This document shows, one piece after another, positions 31,123 through 41,533 of a DNA stretch of 64,000 bases (position 1 is the first letter of the stretch; each line of letters starts with the position of its first letter). Position numbers and translations under genes: made by a program. The notes beneath the pieces were generated by a model that had not been told where the DNA came from, ran no database searches, and saw nothing but the letters and a program-made list of their open reading frames with translations. Source of the stretch: Gautieria morchelliformis (lineage: Eukaryota > Basidiomycota > Agaricomycetes > Gomphales > Gomphaceae); assembly GCA_015179125.1 (NCBI GenBank), contig WHVA01000013.1, forward strand, positions 372,001 through 436,000, in the 5' to 3' direction.

Positions 31123-33745
31123 TGTCATGATTCGTTTATTGTGCGAATCATCCCTCAACACACAGCGAATGACCTCCTCAACCAGCAAATGGGTTCCTGA
31201 CCCAGCGAATATCTTTCCAAAATATTCATCGCCATACTGCTTTCACATTCACTATTTGCATCATTCCTGCCAGGACGCCAGGTGTTGGGGCCCTCATCCA
31301 TCATAGAACCCATCATCTGTTAAACTCCCACTCCATGACAGACCCACATGCTCAGGATGCATTCGGACAGTGTCAGTTACAGCCTCCATGCAGGTTGGAC
31401 TCAATGGGCCTCGTACCACTTCAGGGCAGGATGAATTAGCTTCGCTGAAGTTTTCACTACACAAGTTGTCATGACCCATTCATTTCTTGTATCAAGCTAT
31501 CCCTGTTTTCCCTTTCACCACTCTTCCATGTTCGCTCGGCTTCACTCCAGTCACTCCTTGCTCCATTCACTATTCGCCACATTCGCCAAATGACCATTCG
31601 CTACTTGCATCATTCGCCAGTAGCCATGCCATCAAACACAATCGACATCCTTTACCTGGATTGATGGTTCATCACTGGTCCTATCATGAATTGCAAGGAG
31701 GTGCAGGCTGTCATGACTCATTTATTTCTTGTACCCAGCTATCCCTGTTGTCCCTTTCACCACTCTTCCATGTTCGCTCGTCTTCGCTCCATTCACTCCT
31801 CGCTCCATTCGCTATTCGCCACATTCGCCATATGACCATTCACTACTCGCATCATTCGCCAGCAGGCATGCCATCAAACACAATCGACATCCTTTACCCA
31901 GATTGATGGTTCATCACTGGTCCCATCATCTTCTCAACTCAACCCCCTTTGGGTGTTCTTATGGCCAGAATGCATTTGCGGGGCATCCTACCCATAGGTC
32001 ATGTGGGACCAACCCAGCAGATGAAGAGTCCATGCAGGGTGGTGTATATGCAGGTCCCAAGGTGTGTTTTTGTACATAGGGGCCTTCGCCCTCTTTCCTC
32101 TCCATCGTTTCATGTTCGCACCCCTCTTCTATTCTATTGTATGTCTATTTCATCTATTATGTATCCTGACCGCGCACCCCTATCCAATCCTGACTCCAGA
32201 CGGCCTCTTTCCTATTCGCTAGCACCATATGAGTGTCATGACCTGTCTATTTCCGTTACCCCGCTGCCTCTACGTGCCCCCTCGTCACTCCCTAGCATCT
32301 TCTCCAGAGTTTGCCTCACCCTCCAACCACTCCTCCTCTACATCCACCCTATTCGCTGTTCACCCCATTCTCCGAACCACTATTTGCTGCTTCCACATTT
32401 CTCCAGCAGGCACGCCATCAAATACAATCGATACCATTTACCCGGCGTGATGGTTCATCACTAAACCCATCATCTTCTTAATCCAACCCCTTTGGGTGTT
32501 CATATGGCCAAAGTGTGTTCGCGGAACGTCCCCTCTGTAGGTCGTGTGGGATCAACCCAGTAGACGAAGAGTCCGTGCAGGGTAGCATGTATGCGGGTCC
32601 CAAGACATGGTTTCGTACATAAGTGCCTTCGCCACCTTTACTCTCCGTCATTTCATGTTTGCACTCTTCCCTCACTCTATTGTATGTTTATTCCATCTAC
32701 TTAGTATCATGACTGCACACCCCTATCCAACCCTGACTCACGACGGCCTCTTTCCTATTCGCTGATACCTTACGAGCATTCGATATAAGTAGTTTGCATT
32801 CGCATGTACATTCCTCAGTTCAATTATCATACGTTGTTAATCTTGTGCAAACTTGACCTCGCTGTGATCATCGTCTTGAGCCCTCTCCTGGAGATTCCTA
32901 TCTTCGACCAGAAGAGGACTTAGGCATCACTGGTGAGTTCTCATACTTCATCTTCGTTACCTTAGCCTTCGAACTATTTTCTGTGCTGTCAGCGAAGGGC
33001 TCCGAAGGGGCACCTTTGCTGACGAAGGGATTGTCGCTACTTAGACAGCCCTTCCGTGACACCTTGCACATTACATCGTCAAGTGCCACGGGCTATTTCA
33101 CTACGACTGTAGATAGGGTGAGCCCCATTCGGGCAACCCTCTTATCTTGTGAACATTTATTGGTTCACCTATTCGCCGAACGGCATACTTATTCGCACAA
33201 GTTATTCGGGTATTCGCTGTGTTCACTAATACACGATATTAATGCCTAAAAACCAATCTTGCCAATGAGCATTCGGTATAAGTAGTCTACATTCGCATGT
33301 ATATTCTCCAGTTTAATTATCATACGTCCATCTTGCGCAAACTTGACCTCGCTGTGACTATCGTCTTGAGCCTTCCCCTGTAGATTTCTATCTTCGACCA
33401 GAAGAAGACTTAGGCCTCACTGGTGAGTTCTCATACTTCATCTTCGTTACCTTAGCCTTCAGGTTATTTTCTGTGCTGTCAGCGAAGGGCTCCGAAGGAG
33501 TGCCTTCGCCGGCAAAAGGATTGTCGCTACTTAGACAACCTTTCCATGACACCTTGCACGTTACATCGTCAAGTGTCACGGGCTATTTCGCTATGATTGT
33601 AGATCAGGGCAAATCCCTTTCGAGTAACCCTCTTACTTCTCAACCATTACCTCTTCGGTACTGTTCGCTGGGTGATAGATTGCACACGCTATTCGGGCAT
33701 TCGCCACTAACATACGATATTAACGCCCAAAATCCAATCTTGACA
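31123..33745 (+). repeat. Compound solo LTR with three 5' modules, TSD ACTTG, carrying a nested LTR
   Basis: Flanked by ACTTG at 31118-31122 and 33746-33750; removing it restores GGAATACTTGGACCC, which matches GGAATACGCTTGGACCC in repeat copy 1. It begins TGTCATGATTCG and ends CAATCTTGACA. The terminal motif TGTCATGA recurs at 31467 and 31708, so three 5' modules precede one body. The body is interrupted by 32234-33264. Without the nested copy and its duplication it is about 1.59 kb. Module 1 is related to the start of 9089-10044; modules 2 and 3 are about 240 bp each and similar to each other. Confidence 0.85.
32234..33264 (+). repeat. Nested solo LTR (1031 bp), TSD ATGAG
   Basis: ATGAG at 32229-32233 and 33265-33269. 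It starts TGTCATGACCTG and ends CAATCTTGCCA (terminal TGACA mutated to TGCCA). Nearly collinear with 10752-11786 (1035 bp), including TTCGCATGTACATTCC, the AGCGAAGGGCTCCGAAGG block and GAACATTTATTGGTTCACC. It lies within the homologous sequence of its own family, so the same block appears twice (33275 onward resumes the host LTR). Confidence 0.88.
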
Positions 33746-33750
33746 ACTTG

Positions 33751-34186
33751 GACCCGATAGTTATCTTCGAACCTACAGACTAATAGTTTGTTATTCATTA
33801 GGCCAGTAGTGTTTAATATTCTTGCAGTTTCATAGACGACACGTTCTGATAGACCAAAGTGTTAGCTCTGACACCAAAGTCTTGAAGGGTTCCAAAACAG
33901 CTTTCGAGGCTGCTAGCAAAAAAATGCAGAAGACACTGTGGCTCAGAGCCATGCCACTCAGCAGCCTGATGAGCAGCTCACGTGCACCGTATGGGAGGCA
34001 TGACAAGCCCATGCAGCATACAACAGCAGGCTGCACATCCGCAATGCAGGACTAATGGGGGATACCCATCATGGGCCCCCACCAGACACCCGTGGGCCAG
34101 AGGCCCCAGCTCGCGAGCCCGGGAATCATCAGGTCATATAATGACCCACCCTGCGTGGTGTCACAGCCACACAAATGATCAAAGGC
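33751..34186 (+). repeat. LTR-like repeat copy 2, right part, and adjoining spacer
   Basis: 33751-33890 continues the repeat interrupted at 31122 and ends with CAAAGTCTTGAAGGGTTCC as copy 1 does. 33890-34186 is GC-rich with weak frames on both strands and no recognisable gene. Confidence 0.5.
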
Positions 34187-34658
34187 TGTTAAGAACGTAA
34201 GTCGTACTTAAGACTCAACCCGAGGGCCGAGCTGAGGATAACCAAAGTTCGGAACAGAGGGCTTGGCTTCAACTTCGTAGGTTGCGCCCACTACAGTGTT
34301 CCGCCCTAATTTCGGGAAACGGAATCGGAGACGGGTTCGGCTGGAAGCCGAGGTTCGGAAATGAGGATCAGAGAGGAGCGGAAGATACGAGGAATCTAAG
34401 TTGATATCAGAACTGAGGAATTAGCATACATGACGGGGGTTTATGTACTAATTTGCAAGGAACGGAAAGAGGGCATCAATGCCCGTATCAAGCAGGAAGC
34501 AGGGTCGATGGACGATCATCAGAAATGGAACAGGACTATCTAGGAATGGGGATCAGGGTAAATGATGAACCGATAGGGAACCCGAGTTAAGCCCGAAGGT
34601 TCCCGAGTGAGAACCGAGGCTGAGGCCTCAGGTCTGGACTCAGGAACGAGTCTTAACA
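34187..34658 (-). repeat. 3' LTR of gypsy element A (472 bp)
   Basis: TGTTAAGAACGTAAG at one end and CGAGTCTTAACA at the other form inverted termini. Family members recur at 40420-40874, 44277-44729 and 44817-45259, all sharing the block GTTGCGCCCACTACAGTGTT or a close variant. Left flank is AAGGC. Confidence 0.85.
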
Positions 34659-34788
34659 GTACCTCCCCCTTATGGCTGAACCCATGAGGCCATAAGTGAG
34701 ATCCTGGAGATTGCCAGGATGGGCGTATTATGTAAGCTTTGTTTCACGTCTCTTTTTCTGCTTCCTCCCATCACCATCAAAAATCCTC

Positions 34789-36098
34789 ATGTCAGACATC
34801 CAAGACGTCCAAGAGCCCACAGTCGAGGAACTCGAGCACGAGGAACGAGAGGCAGAGAGGAAGAGGGAGGAGTTGAAGGAGAAGTGTCGCCTCGCCCAGG
34901 AGTGCAAGGACATGGCGGGAAAAAAGAGGAGGGAGGACACTTGGAAGGTGGAAGAAGCCGAGGAGGAAAAGGAATGGCAACACAAGGCAAAAGCCGAGGA
35001 GGAAGTGAGGAGGACCTGGGAAGCCGAAGAAGAGGCTCGGGAGGCCGAGAAGAAGGCCCGAGAGGAAGAGGCCAAGAAAGCCAAGGTAGCTACCCGTGCT
35101 CGTCTAAGACAACGTCTTGACGATATGATTAAGGAGTTTTGGGAGCGACAAGCCTCGGTTAGCCAAGAGATTCAGATACCTTCACCCGAGTTAGTGGTGG
35201 TGGATTCGGCTGCCGCGAAGGCACGCATCCTGATGTCGATGCAAGCTCGGGAGCAGAACCAAGCGAAGCCGAAGCCGAAGGCAACGGGGGTGAAGAAATG
35301 GAAGGTGGTTGAGGAGGAGTCGGAAGAGGAAGTGAGTCTTCCGTTATGGCTCGGTTCGGCTACTGACTTGTGATTTAGGAGTTCCCTTGCGACAATTGCT
35401 ATCGGCGGAAAGTCTCCTGCATACGGGGGACTAATATGGCATGCCGAGACTGTAATTCCCGCAAGGTTCATTGCAGCTTTACCGAGGGAAAGCGGAAGCG
35501 CAGGGTCGGGGCTGGGACCGAGGTACCGGCGGCAAAGACACCAAGGTCGACGCCAATGAAGCCGACAGGTGCCAAACCATCGGTTGAGATTAAAACAGTT
35601 CCTTCAGGGTCGGGATCTGGAAACGGATCTGGATTGCCCACCGAGGCTGGGTGGCCCAAGTTGACGGGCTTTTCCGGGGATCAGGCCTCGGTGGCCATTC
35701 GGGAGCTTCTGGCTCAACAAAACGCGCTCTTTGAGCGCATGCATGATACGCTCCAGGGAATGCTGGAGTTTGCCGAGAGAACACATCGGCAAAACACTCA
35801 CCTTAGCAAGCGGGTTCAGTGGTGGACAGGTGCGGCTGAAGAAGCCGGAGTGTGGGGTTCAGGTTCAGGTGCGGATTGGGAGGGATTCGGGTTCGTGGGG
35901 GGATCGGGTTCGAGAAGTGGGGACAAGGGAAAGGAGAAGGAGGATAAGGAAGAGGAAAGAGCGGGGTTGGATACGGGATCGGGATCGGGACATGGAGACG
36001 AGGACGCGGATAATGCGAGGGAAGGGGGTTCGGATGTGGAGTCAGGAAATGAAGACGGAATGGGTGCGGATGGGGATGCGACTATGAGAGAGGACTAG
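34789..36098 (+). CDS. Spliced antisense gene inside a Ty3 element: coiled coil plus Cys-rich module (420 aa)
   Basis: Exon 1 is 34789-35331 (181 codons from ATG, MSDIQDVQEPTVEELEHEE), the intron 35332-35378 (GTGAGT...GATTTAG, phase 0), and exon 2 35379-36098 ending TAG. Exon 1 encodes a long Glu/Lys/Arg coiled coil. Exon 2 opens with two copies of C-x2-C-x2-RKV-x-C (CDNCYRRKVSC and CRDCNSRKVHC), resembling fungal Zn-cluster or zinc-binding modules, then a basic patch. Later parts have EDQ-free linkers, a helical stretch (LLAQQNALFERMHDTLQGML) and a Gly/Ser/acidic tail. It runs opposite to pol, tail-to-tail, 246 bp from the pol stop, with its start 130 bp from the LTR. A decayed orthologue with the same intron lies at 41534-42817. 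Function unknown; DNA or RNA binding is a guess. Confidence 0.75.
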
Positions 36099-36344
36099 AA
36101 TACTACTGATGGTTTTTCAGAATAATATGAATCTTTTTTCTTGGTGTTTTTTTTGTCTGGGGTTCGGAATCGGAAACGGGAGTGATAGATGAAACAGGGA
36201 GTGAGGGGACAGATGTGGGGCCGAGAACTACAAGCGTAACTATTCAGCAAGGCGGCCGAGATAAACATAGCAAAAGAGCATGTGTCTAACTAAGAAAATG
36301 ACCATATAATGAGTGAAAGGAAAACAGGGAGCCGAAGCTTGGGT

Positions 36345-38326
36345 TCAAGGAACCCATGGTCCAGGCTTGGCAGGGTAGGCCGAGTGGAAGTCAGTCACGA
36401 TCTCGGATGCATGGCCGAGTTCGGTCGCAAGGACCCATGACGTCTCCTCATCGGTACCTTCATAACCAGCCCAACGGACAAGGTACAGGAGGTTACAAGG
36501 TCTACGGCGTCGGTCGATCTTGGAATCAAGGATCTCAGAAATCTCATACTCAGTCTCGCCGTCGATCTCGACTGGAGGCGGCAGAGACTGAACCCGGTTC
36601 GGAATGATGTTCAGGGTCGCGGGTTCGAGCATTGAGACATGGAAGACCGGGTGGACTGCCCGAAGGCTGTCTGGAAGCCGCAATATGTAAGCTCGGGATC
36701 CGGCCTGACCAATGATATCGAAGGGGCCAAGGTACGTTTCAGCCAGCTTCTTCGAGGGCCGAGTTGTCCGGAAGAACTGCGCTTTTACAAACGCTAAGGA
36801 TCCAATCGCGAACTCAGGGGCGGGAGCACGACGCATGTCAGCTGAGACCTGGTACCGAGATTGAGCGGATTTGATTTGCTCTTTCAAGGCAGCATGAAGC
36901 TGGTCAAGGTCGACTGCGAAGTCTCGGGCCCGAGAGGAAGCGAGGTCCCTTTCAGGGTGAACTGTCAAGTTCGGGTTGTACCCTTTGTTGGCAAAGAACG
37001 GCGAAATGCCGGTTGTGGCGCTGGGAGCATTGTTGTACACAAACTCGGCAAGCAGGAGCAACTCGGACCAATTGTCTTGTTGGTAGTTGCAATATACCCG
37101 GAGATATTGTTCGAGAGTTTGGTTTACACGTTCGGTTTGACCATCGCCTTCGGGGTGATAACCGGAGGTAAAATGCAAGTTCATGTCGAGAGCTTTGCCG
37201 AGGGAACGGAAAAAGTGTGATACGAATTCCAAACCTCGGTCCGATGTCACATGGCTTGGGACACCATGCTTTGAGAACACATGCAAGACAAACAGGCGGG
37301 CTAGGTCGGCGGAAGTGATTGTGTCATATGTTGGAATGAAGATGCTCTGCTTGGTTAAGCGGCAGACTACCACGAGTATCGCAGTGAATCCCGAGGATGC
37401 CGGCAACTGGTCAATGAAATCCATGGAGATGGAATTCCAAGGTTGCTCGGGTATCGGGAGCTGCTTGAGAGTGCCATAGGGCCGGTGACGCTGTGACTTC
37501 GAACGGGAGCAAGTGGTACAAGACTTGCAGAAGTCTATAACGAAAGACTGAATTGCGGGCCAGGTGTATTCTCGCGGATTAGAGCAAGGGTCTTGTTTTG
37601 GCCGAAATGTCCCGAGAGTATGTAGTCGTGTTTGTACTGGAGTACTCAGAGCCGGAGATCATCGGCATTGGGAACGTATATGCGGCCATCATGGCGTAGG
37701 AAGCCGTCGTCGGTTTGCGTCCATCTCGGGTCGGAACTATCACCGAGATGCCGGCAGGCAACAGGGTCAGATGTCAGGTTGGCTAAGATGTCGGCATGAA
37801 GCTTCTTGGAGTCCATCATAGTGCTCGCTCGGAGGATGGGTGCAAGCAGGTAAGTTGCCAGGAGTGATTCCGATAGTTGTTGGTTTGTGAAAATCGGTCG
37901 GAAGTTTTGCGGATTGACTGAGCCATAGTCATTACCTCCCTCTTTAAGGTAGATGTCCCATCGTCTAGTTAAAGCATCGGGTTTTGTACCGAGCTTTCCC
38001 AGACGGAACTGGATAATGAGGTTAAATTGTGAGAGGAATTCGGACCAGCGGGCTTGTCATCAGGTTAGCAACTTAGTGGTGGAAAAATACTCCAAGTTTT
38101 TGTGATCTGTGACAACGTCAATAGGGGAGCCGGAGCCCTCCAAGTAATGTCTCCAACGTTGAAACACTTCAAAGATTGCCAGTAGCTCTTTATCATGGAC
38201 ATCGTAATTTAGTTCGGCACCGGAAAAAGTTCGAGAGTGGAAGGCGATGGGATGAAGTTCGCCTGCGTCGTCGAACAGAGGCAGGATCGTGCCGAGGGCA
38301 TAATCCGAGGCATCATTGGGAATCAT
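36345..38326 (-). pseudogene. gypsy element A pol, RNase H to chromodomain
   Basis: RNase H is at 38326-38060, with PNDASDYALGTILPLFDD (first Asp), DVHDKELLAIFE and VVTDHKNLEYF. 38060-37430 covers the linker and integrase zinc-finger region, disrupted in frame. The ORF 37424-36345 holds the integrase core: MDFIDQLP (first Asp), HVTSDRGLEFVS (second Asp) and GQTERVNQTLEQ (Glu). It continues to the GPFDIIGQAG module, VFHVSMLEPA, and a chromodomain-like end EISEILDSKIDRRRRPCNLLYLVRWAGYEG, terminating PGPWVP. The RT is lost with the 5' half. The integrase ORF itself is uninterrupted, 359 aa. Confidence 0.88.
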
Positions 38327-38340
38327 CTAAGTAAGGTGTC

Positions 38341-39000
38341 TGTTAGAATAAACGAATAAAGCTATATTTCATTTTATTCTAAGGTTTATCAAATGGCTAA
38401 ATGGTTTTATTAATGCAGACATGGAATACTCGATGCATTCAAGCAGTGCACACAAGTGCCAGGAGATGTGAACAACGTCATATATCGGATAGATATGATG
38501 TGACTTGAGGCTTGGTCTTGATAACCAAGCTGTGGCATTGGCTGTGGGGCCTGCCCTGATCAGCAGGTGCCCAGGTATGGTCAGAATGAAATAAATTGCT
38601 GTGGCACTTACAATACCACACAGGAACATCAGATACAATGGAAATCATGTACGATAAACAATTACTGTTTCACCCCCTGAAGTACCTATATGCATGTCTG
38701 ATTGCTATAGCACTTAGTTCTTGATAGTTTTCTCCAATTCTTTGTTGAGAGTCTATTATCATTGGTTACTCTATACTGTTCCAAAAGCAAATACTTCAGA
38801 CCATTTGTTCCTCTGTCCGGCCCTGTTTTCTCCTTGACCCAATCATGTGACCAGTGCCAAGCAGTGACACACATGCTCCACCAGGCTCAGTCAGCCCATG
38901 CATATCTTGCACAAGGGGTGCACAAAGCATCCCCACTCCCTGAGCACCAGAATATTATTATATTCACAAGAGTGTCTAATCTTTTGAGATAAGGTTGTTG
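38341..39000 (+). repeat. LTR-like repeat, copy 1 (ends uncertain)
   Basis: Starts TGTTAGAATAAACG with an internal inverted pair (TTAGAATAAA/TTTATTCTAA) and aligns with 42900 onward, notably CTGTTTCACCCC(C/T)TGAAGT and CTCCAATTCTTYGTTGAGAG at 38665-38750 and 43640-43730. Probably an LTR of a third copia- or gypsy-type family that truncates element A. The right end could not be fixed. Confidence 0.5.
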
Positions 39001-39005
39001 TTGAT

Positions 39006-40130
39006 GACCATGCCAACCAAAGAGGGAGCAAATGTATCTGAAAAAGATGCAAGCCAACCTAGTGAGAAAGAGGCTGAATAACTTGACATTAATGTCATTT
39101 ATGTCACAGGTGAACCTTAAATTTCATCCCCAGAATCTGCATTTGTAATGGTTCAGCAATGTGTTGTAGATTCTGAAGATATTGGGCCACCTCCTGAATA
39201 TACTCACACACAGCAAATGATATATCAGTCTGAATCATGTTCTGTCATTGAACGTCATGACAATAAATCCTCATGTGATGTCAGATGCTACATGGCCAAG
39301 CTAATCAGGTTTAGTCACAATGAAAGCCTACAGAACTTGTGTTCCCTGAAGACGTGAAACCTACGCATTCAAATATTGTCCAGTATTTGGAGATCATGGA
39401 CGAGTATATCTTTATGGAACACTGTCTGCTTGGGTCCCTCAATCACTATCTTGGATTGCATACTAATGTGCCTGTGGTTGAATGGACACTTCAGCTCTGT
39501 GATGCTTTCACACTGGAGGCATAGTAAGGTTTTTTGGGCTGAAAAACTGTTCAAAAAACTGTAAAGATTTTCCAAAAATTTTTAGTGTTTTTTTATGTAC
39601 AAAAACTTCAATAAAATTTTCTTCAATAAAATTTTCAGGGTTTTAAAGCTTTCTCAATCCCAAAAAAGAGTGATAAAATTGTAAAAAAAGTGCAAAAAAC
39701 TTTAAAGAAACACAGAAAAATTCAAAGTTTTTTCAGACTTTTATGAATCAAGAAAATCTGTGAACGTTAGGTTTTTTATGGGTTTTTTATGGGAGTGTTT
39801 TTTTTTACATAAAAAACACTAAAAAAATTTGGAAATTTTTTACAGTTTTTTGAACAGTTTTTCAGACCAAAAAACCTTACTATGCCTTCAGTGTCATTCT
39901 ATGGGATGGGCACACAATCAGTTCTGTCCATTGAATATTCTGGTCGCAGACAATGGTACTCAATTGAAGATATGTGATTTTTGTGCATGTAACCACCATT
40001 AAAGACAGGGGCAATGAGATAGCGAGGCATAAGACGATGCTCTCGATATTTTGCCTGGGATTGGTGTTATGGTTCATTCAACAAGCAGGTGAGAATGTCC
40101 CAGGTGAGCTCTGGAATACTGATAGCAGTT
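39006..40130 (+). pseudogene. Protein kinase pseudogene split by a MITE
   Basis: 39339-39510 encodes HSNIVQYLEIMDEYIFMEHC and GSLNHYL, matching kinase subdomains IV-V (HPNIV..L, VMEY, GSL). After the MITE, 39890-40000 reads HSMGWAHNQFCPLNILVADN and KICDFCACN, the catalytic-loop and DFG region, with His-Arg-Asp replaced and DFG changed to DFC. 40010-40090 reads HKTMLSIFCLGLVLWFIQQA, like subdomain IX (DV.SFG.VLWE). Stops and shifts separate the parts. An upstream ATG frame at 39006-39080 and another from 39148 may be the N-terminus. The missing catalytic residues and interruptions make it non-functional. Whether it was an ordinary host kinase or an expanded-family tyrosine-kinase-like copy cannot be told. 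Confidence 0.6.
39511..39893. mobile_element. CACTA-type MITE (383 bp) with TSD TCA
   Basis: Termini CACTGGAGGCATAGTAAGG and its complement ...CCTTACTATGCCTTCAGTG form inverted arms that stay nearly identical for about 100 bp each; the middle is an AT-rich loop. TCA at 39508-39510 and 39894-39896 is the 3-bp duplication expected of CACTA/EnSpm elements. It has no coding capacity and would depend on a transposase in trans. It sits in the kinase pseudogene. Confidence 0.75.
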
Positions 40131-40419
40131 TATCTGGGATCGGTGTCTCCCGTTGATGGGCTTCAATTGTCAGAAATTATGGAGTACCAGACGTATACCT
40201 AAGTGCTATTGTACTGCATACTCTTTGGAGCGATCCAGGAGAATTACAGAGGTGTCATTTGGCAAACACTGTCAAATGGAATGGGGGGTTTTCTGGGACA
40301 CTCGTAGCACCTCGTGCACGCTGAGCTTCGATTGTCAGTGTTATGCGGCTGCCTTTGGCATGGGTGTATGAATGGGTGATTGGCATTCTGAACAATGAGT
40401 GTAGGGAGTTCAGATATAC
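40131..40419. other. Unassigned spacer
   Basis: Short frames with many stops between the kinase pseudogene and the LTR. No family recognised. Confidence 0.3.
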
Positions 40420-40874
40420 TGTTAAGACTATGTGTCATACTGTAGTTTGGCTCTAAACCAGAACTGAACCAGGATCTCAGAATAAAGGGCTTGGCTTCAA
40501 CCTTCTGAGTTGCACCCACTCAGTGTTCTGCCCTAATTTCGGGAACAGGTTTGGCTATAAGCCAAGGATTGGAAACAATATCAAGCAGAAGGGTTTAGTG
40601 TATGATGAGCTAAGTTGATATCTGAACTGAGGAACTATGATACAAGACTGGGGGGTTTATATAGTAAAGTAGTATGCAGGGTCAGAGGGATCAATGATTG
40701 GAACAACAGACAGGGGAACAAAGGGTTGGACATACAGGGAACCAACTAGGAAGGGGAATCAGGGGTGATGGAAAGGTATGAAGGGAACCCGAGGTAAGCC
40801 GAGTGAAACCCGAGGTTCCCGAGTGAGTACTGAAGCCAAGGCTTCGGGACTGGACTTGGGAATGGATTGTAACA
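40420..40874 (-). repeat. Gypsy element-A family LTR (455 bp)
   Basis: TGTTAAGACTATG at the left and GGATTGTAACA at the right. Collinear with 44277-44729. Left flank TATAC, right flank GGAGC: no simple duplication, but GGAGC also immediately precedes 44277. No polypurine tract adjoins, so it may be a solo or recombined LTR. Confidence 0.75.
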
Positions 40875-40996
40875 GGAGCGAGCAGGCTTGTGATAAAAAT
40901 AGCCAAAAACTGTGGAAAAATATAAAGTTTTTTTTATGTTTTTTTTTTTTGTTATGAAGATGTGAGAAACTGAGGTTTTGCAAAGGTAAAATTCTA

Positions 40997-41277
40997 ATGT
41001 CATTCTCAGTCTATAGGTCCACTAGTGATAGATACATGGGAAACTTGCCGCCTCCAGTTGAGATCAATGGTGAGACAGAGGAGAAGATTTCCAAGATCCT
41101 TGATTCCAAGATTGATCAACGACATAGACCCTGTAACCTCCTGTACCTCGTCCGCTGGGCTGGTTATGAAGGAACCAATGAAGGGTCCTTGTGACTGAGC
41201 TCGGCCATGTGGCCAAAATCGTGACTGACTTTCACTTGGCCTACCCTGCCAAGCCTGGACCATGGGTGCCTTGAACC
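40997..41277 (+). pseudogene. 3' end of pol (chromodomain) of gypsy element B
   Basis: Reads NLPPPVEINGETEEKISKIL, then DSKIDQRHRPCNLLYLVRWA, and after a small deletion VTDFHLAYPAKPGPWVP, the same end as element A's pol. Everything upstream is absent. It is followed by the antisense gene and by the first 29 bp of an LTR (42871-42899, TGTTAAGACCCGTTCC), so only the 3' tail of an element remains, in opposite orientation to element A. Confidence 0.8.
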
Positions 41278-41533
41278 TGAGCTTTGGCTCTCCCATTTCC
41301 TTTCACTCATTTTATGGTCACTTTCTTAGTTAGATGCATACACTCTTTGCTATGTTTTACCTCGGCCATTTTGCTGAATAGCTACGCTTGTACTTCTTGG
41401 CCTTTCTCTCGGCATCTGTTTCCCTTATCTCTCTGTTCTGTTCATTCACTTCTGTTCCCGATTCCATTCCCCAAAACAGAACACCAAGAAAGAAGATTCA
41501 CATTAAGATAAAAAACCTGAAACATTAGTAGTA

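Larger units (their letters stand above)
34187..38335 (-). mobile_element. Ty3/gypsy element A, 5'-truncated, with an antisense gene
   Basis: The 3' LTR is 34187-34658. Next to it lies the complement of a polypurine tract (ACAGTACCTCCCCCTTATGG). A spliced gene on the opposite strand follows (34789-36098). The 3' half of pol, from RNase H to chromodomain, reads leftward from 38326 to 36345. The 5' half (gag, protease, RT) is absent: sequence changes abruptly at 38335-38341 to an unrelated LTR-like repeat. No second LTR of this copy is seen. Confidence 0.82.

Noticed and set aside
31487-32464. Several ORFs within the compound LTR
   Set aside because: They lie in LTR DNA and repeat with the LTR modules; low-complexity Ser/Pro/His translation.
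34728-35084. Ser-rich minus-strand ORFs opposite exon 1 of the antisense gene
   Set aside because: Complement of a Glu/Lys coiled coil gives Ser/Leu/Phe-rich shadows.
39522-39882. MITE as a Tc1/mariner type with TA duplication
   Set aside because: The inverted arms extend beyond the TA on both sides to CACTG ends flanked by TCA, which explains the data better.
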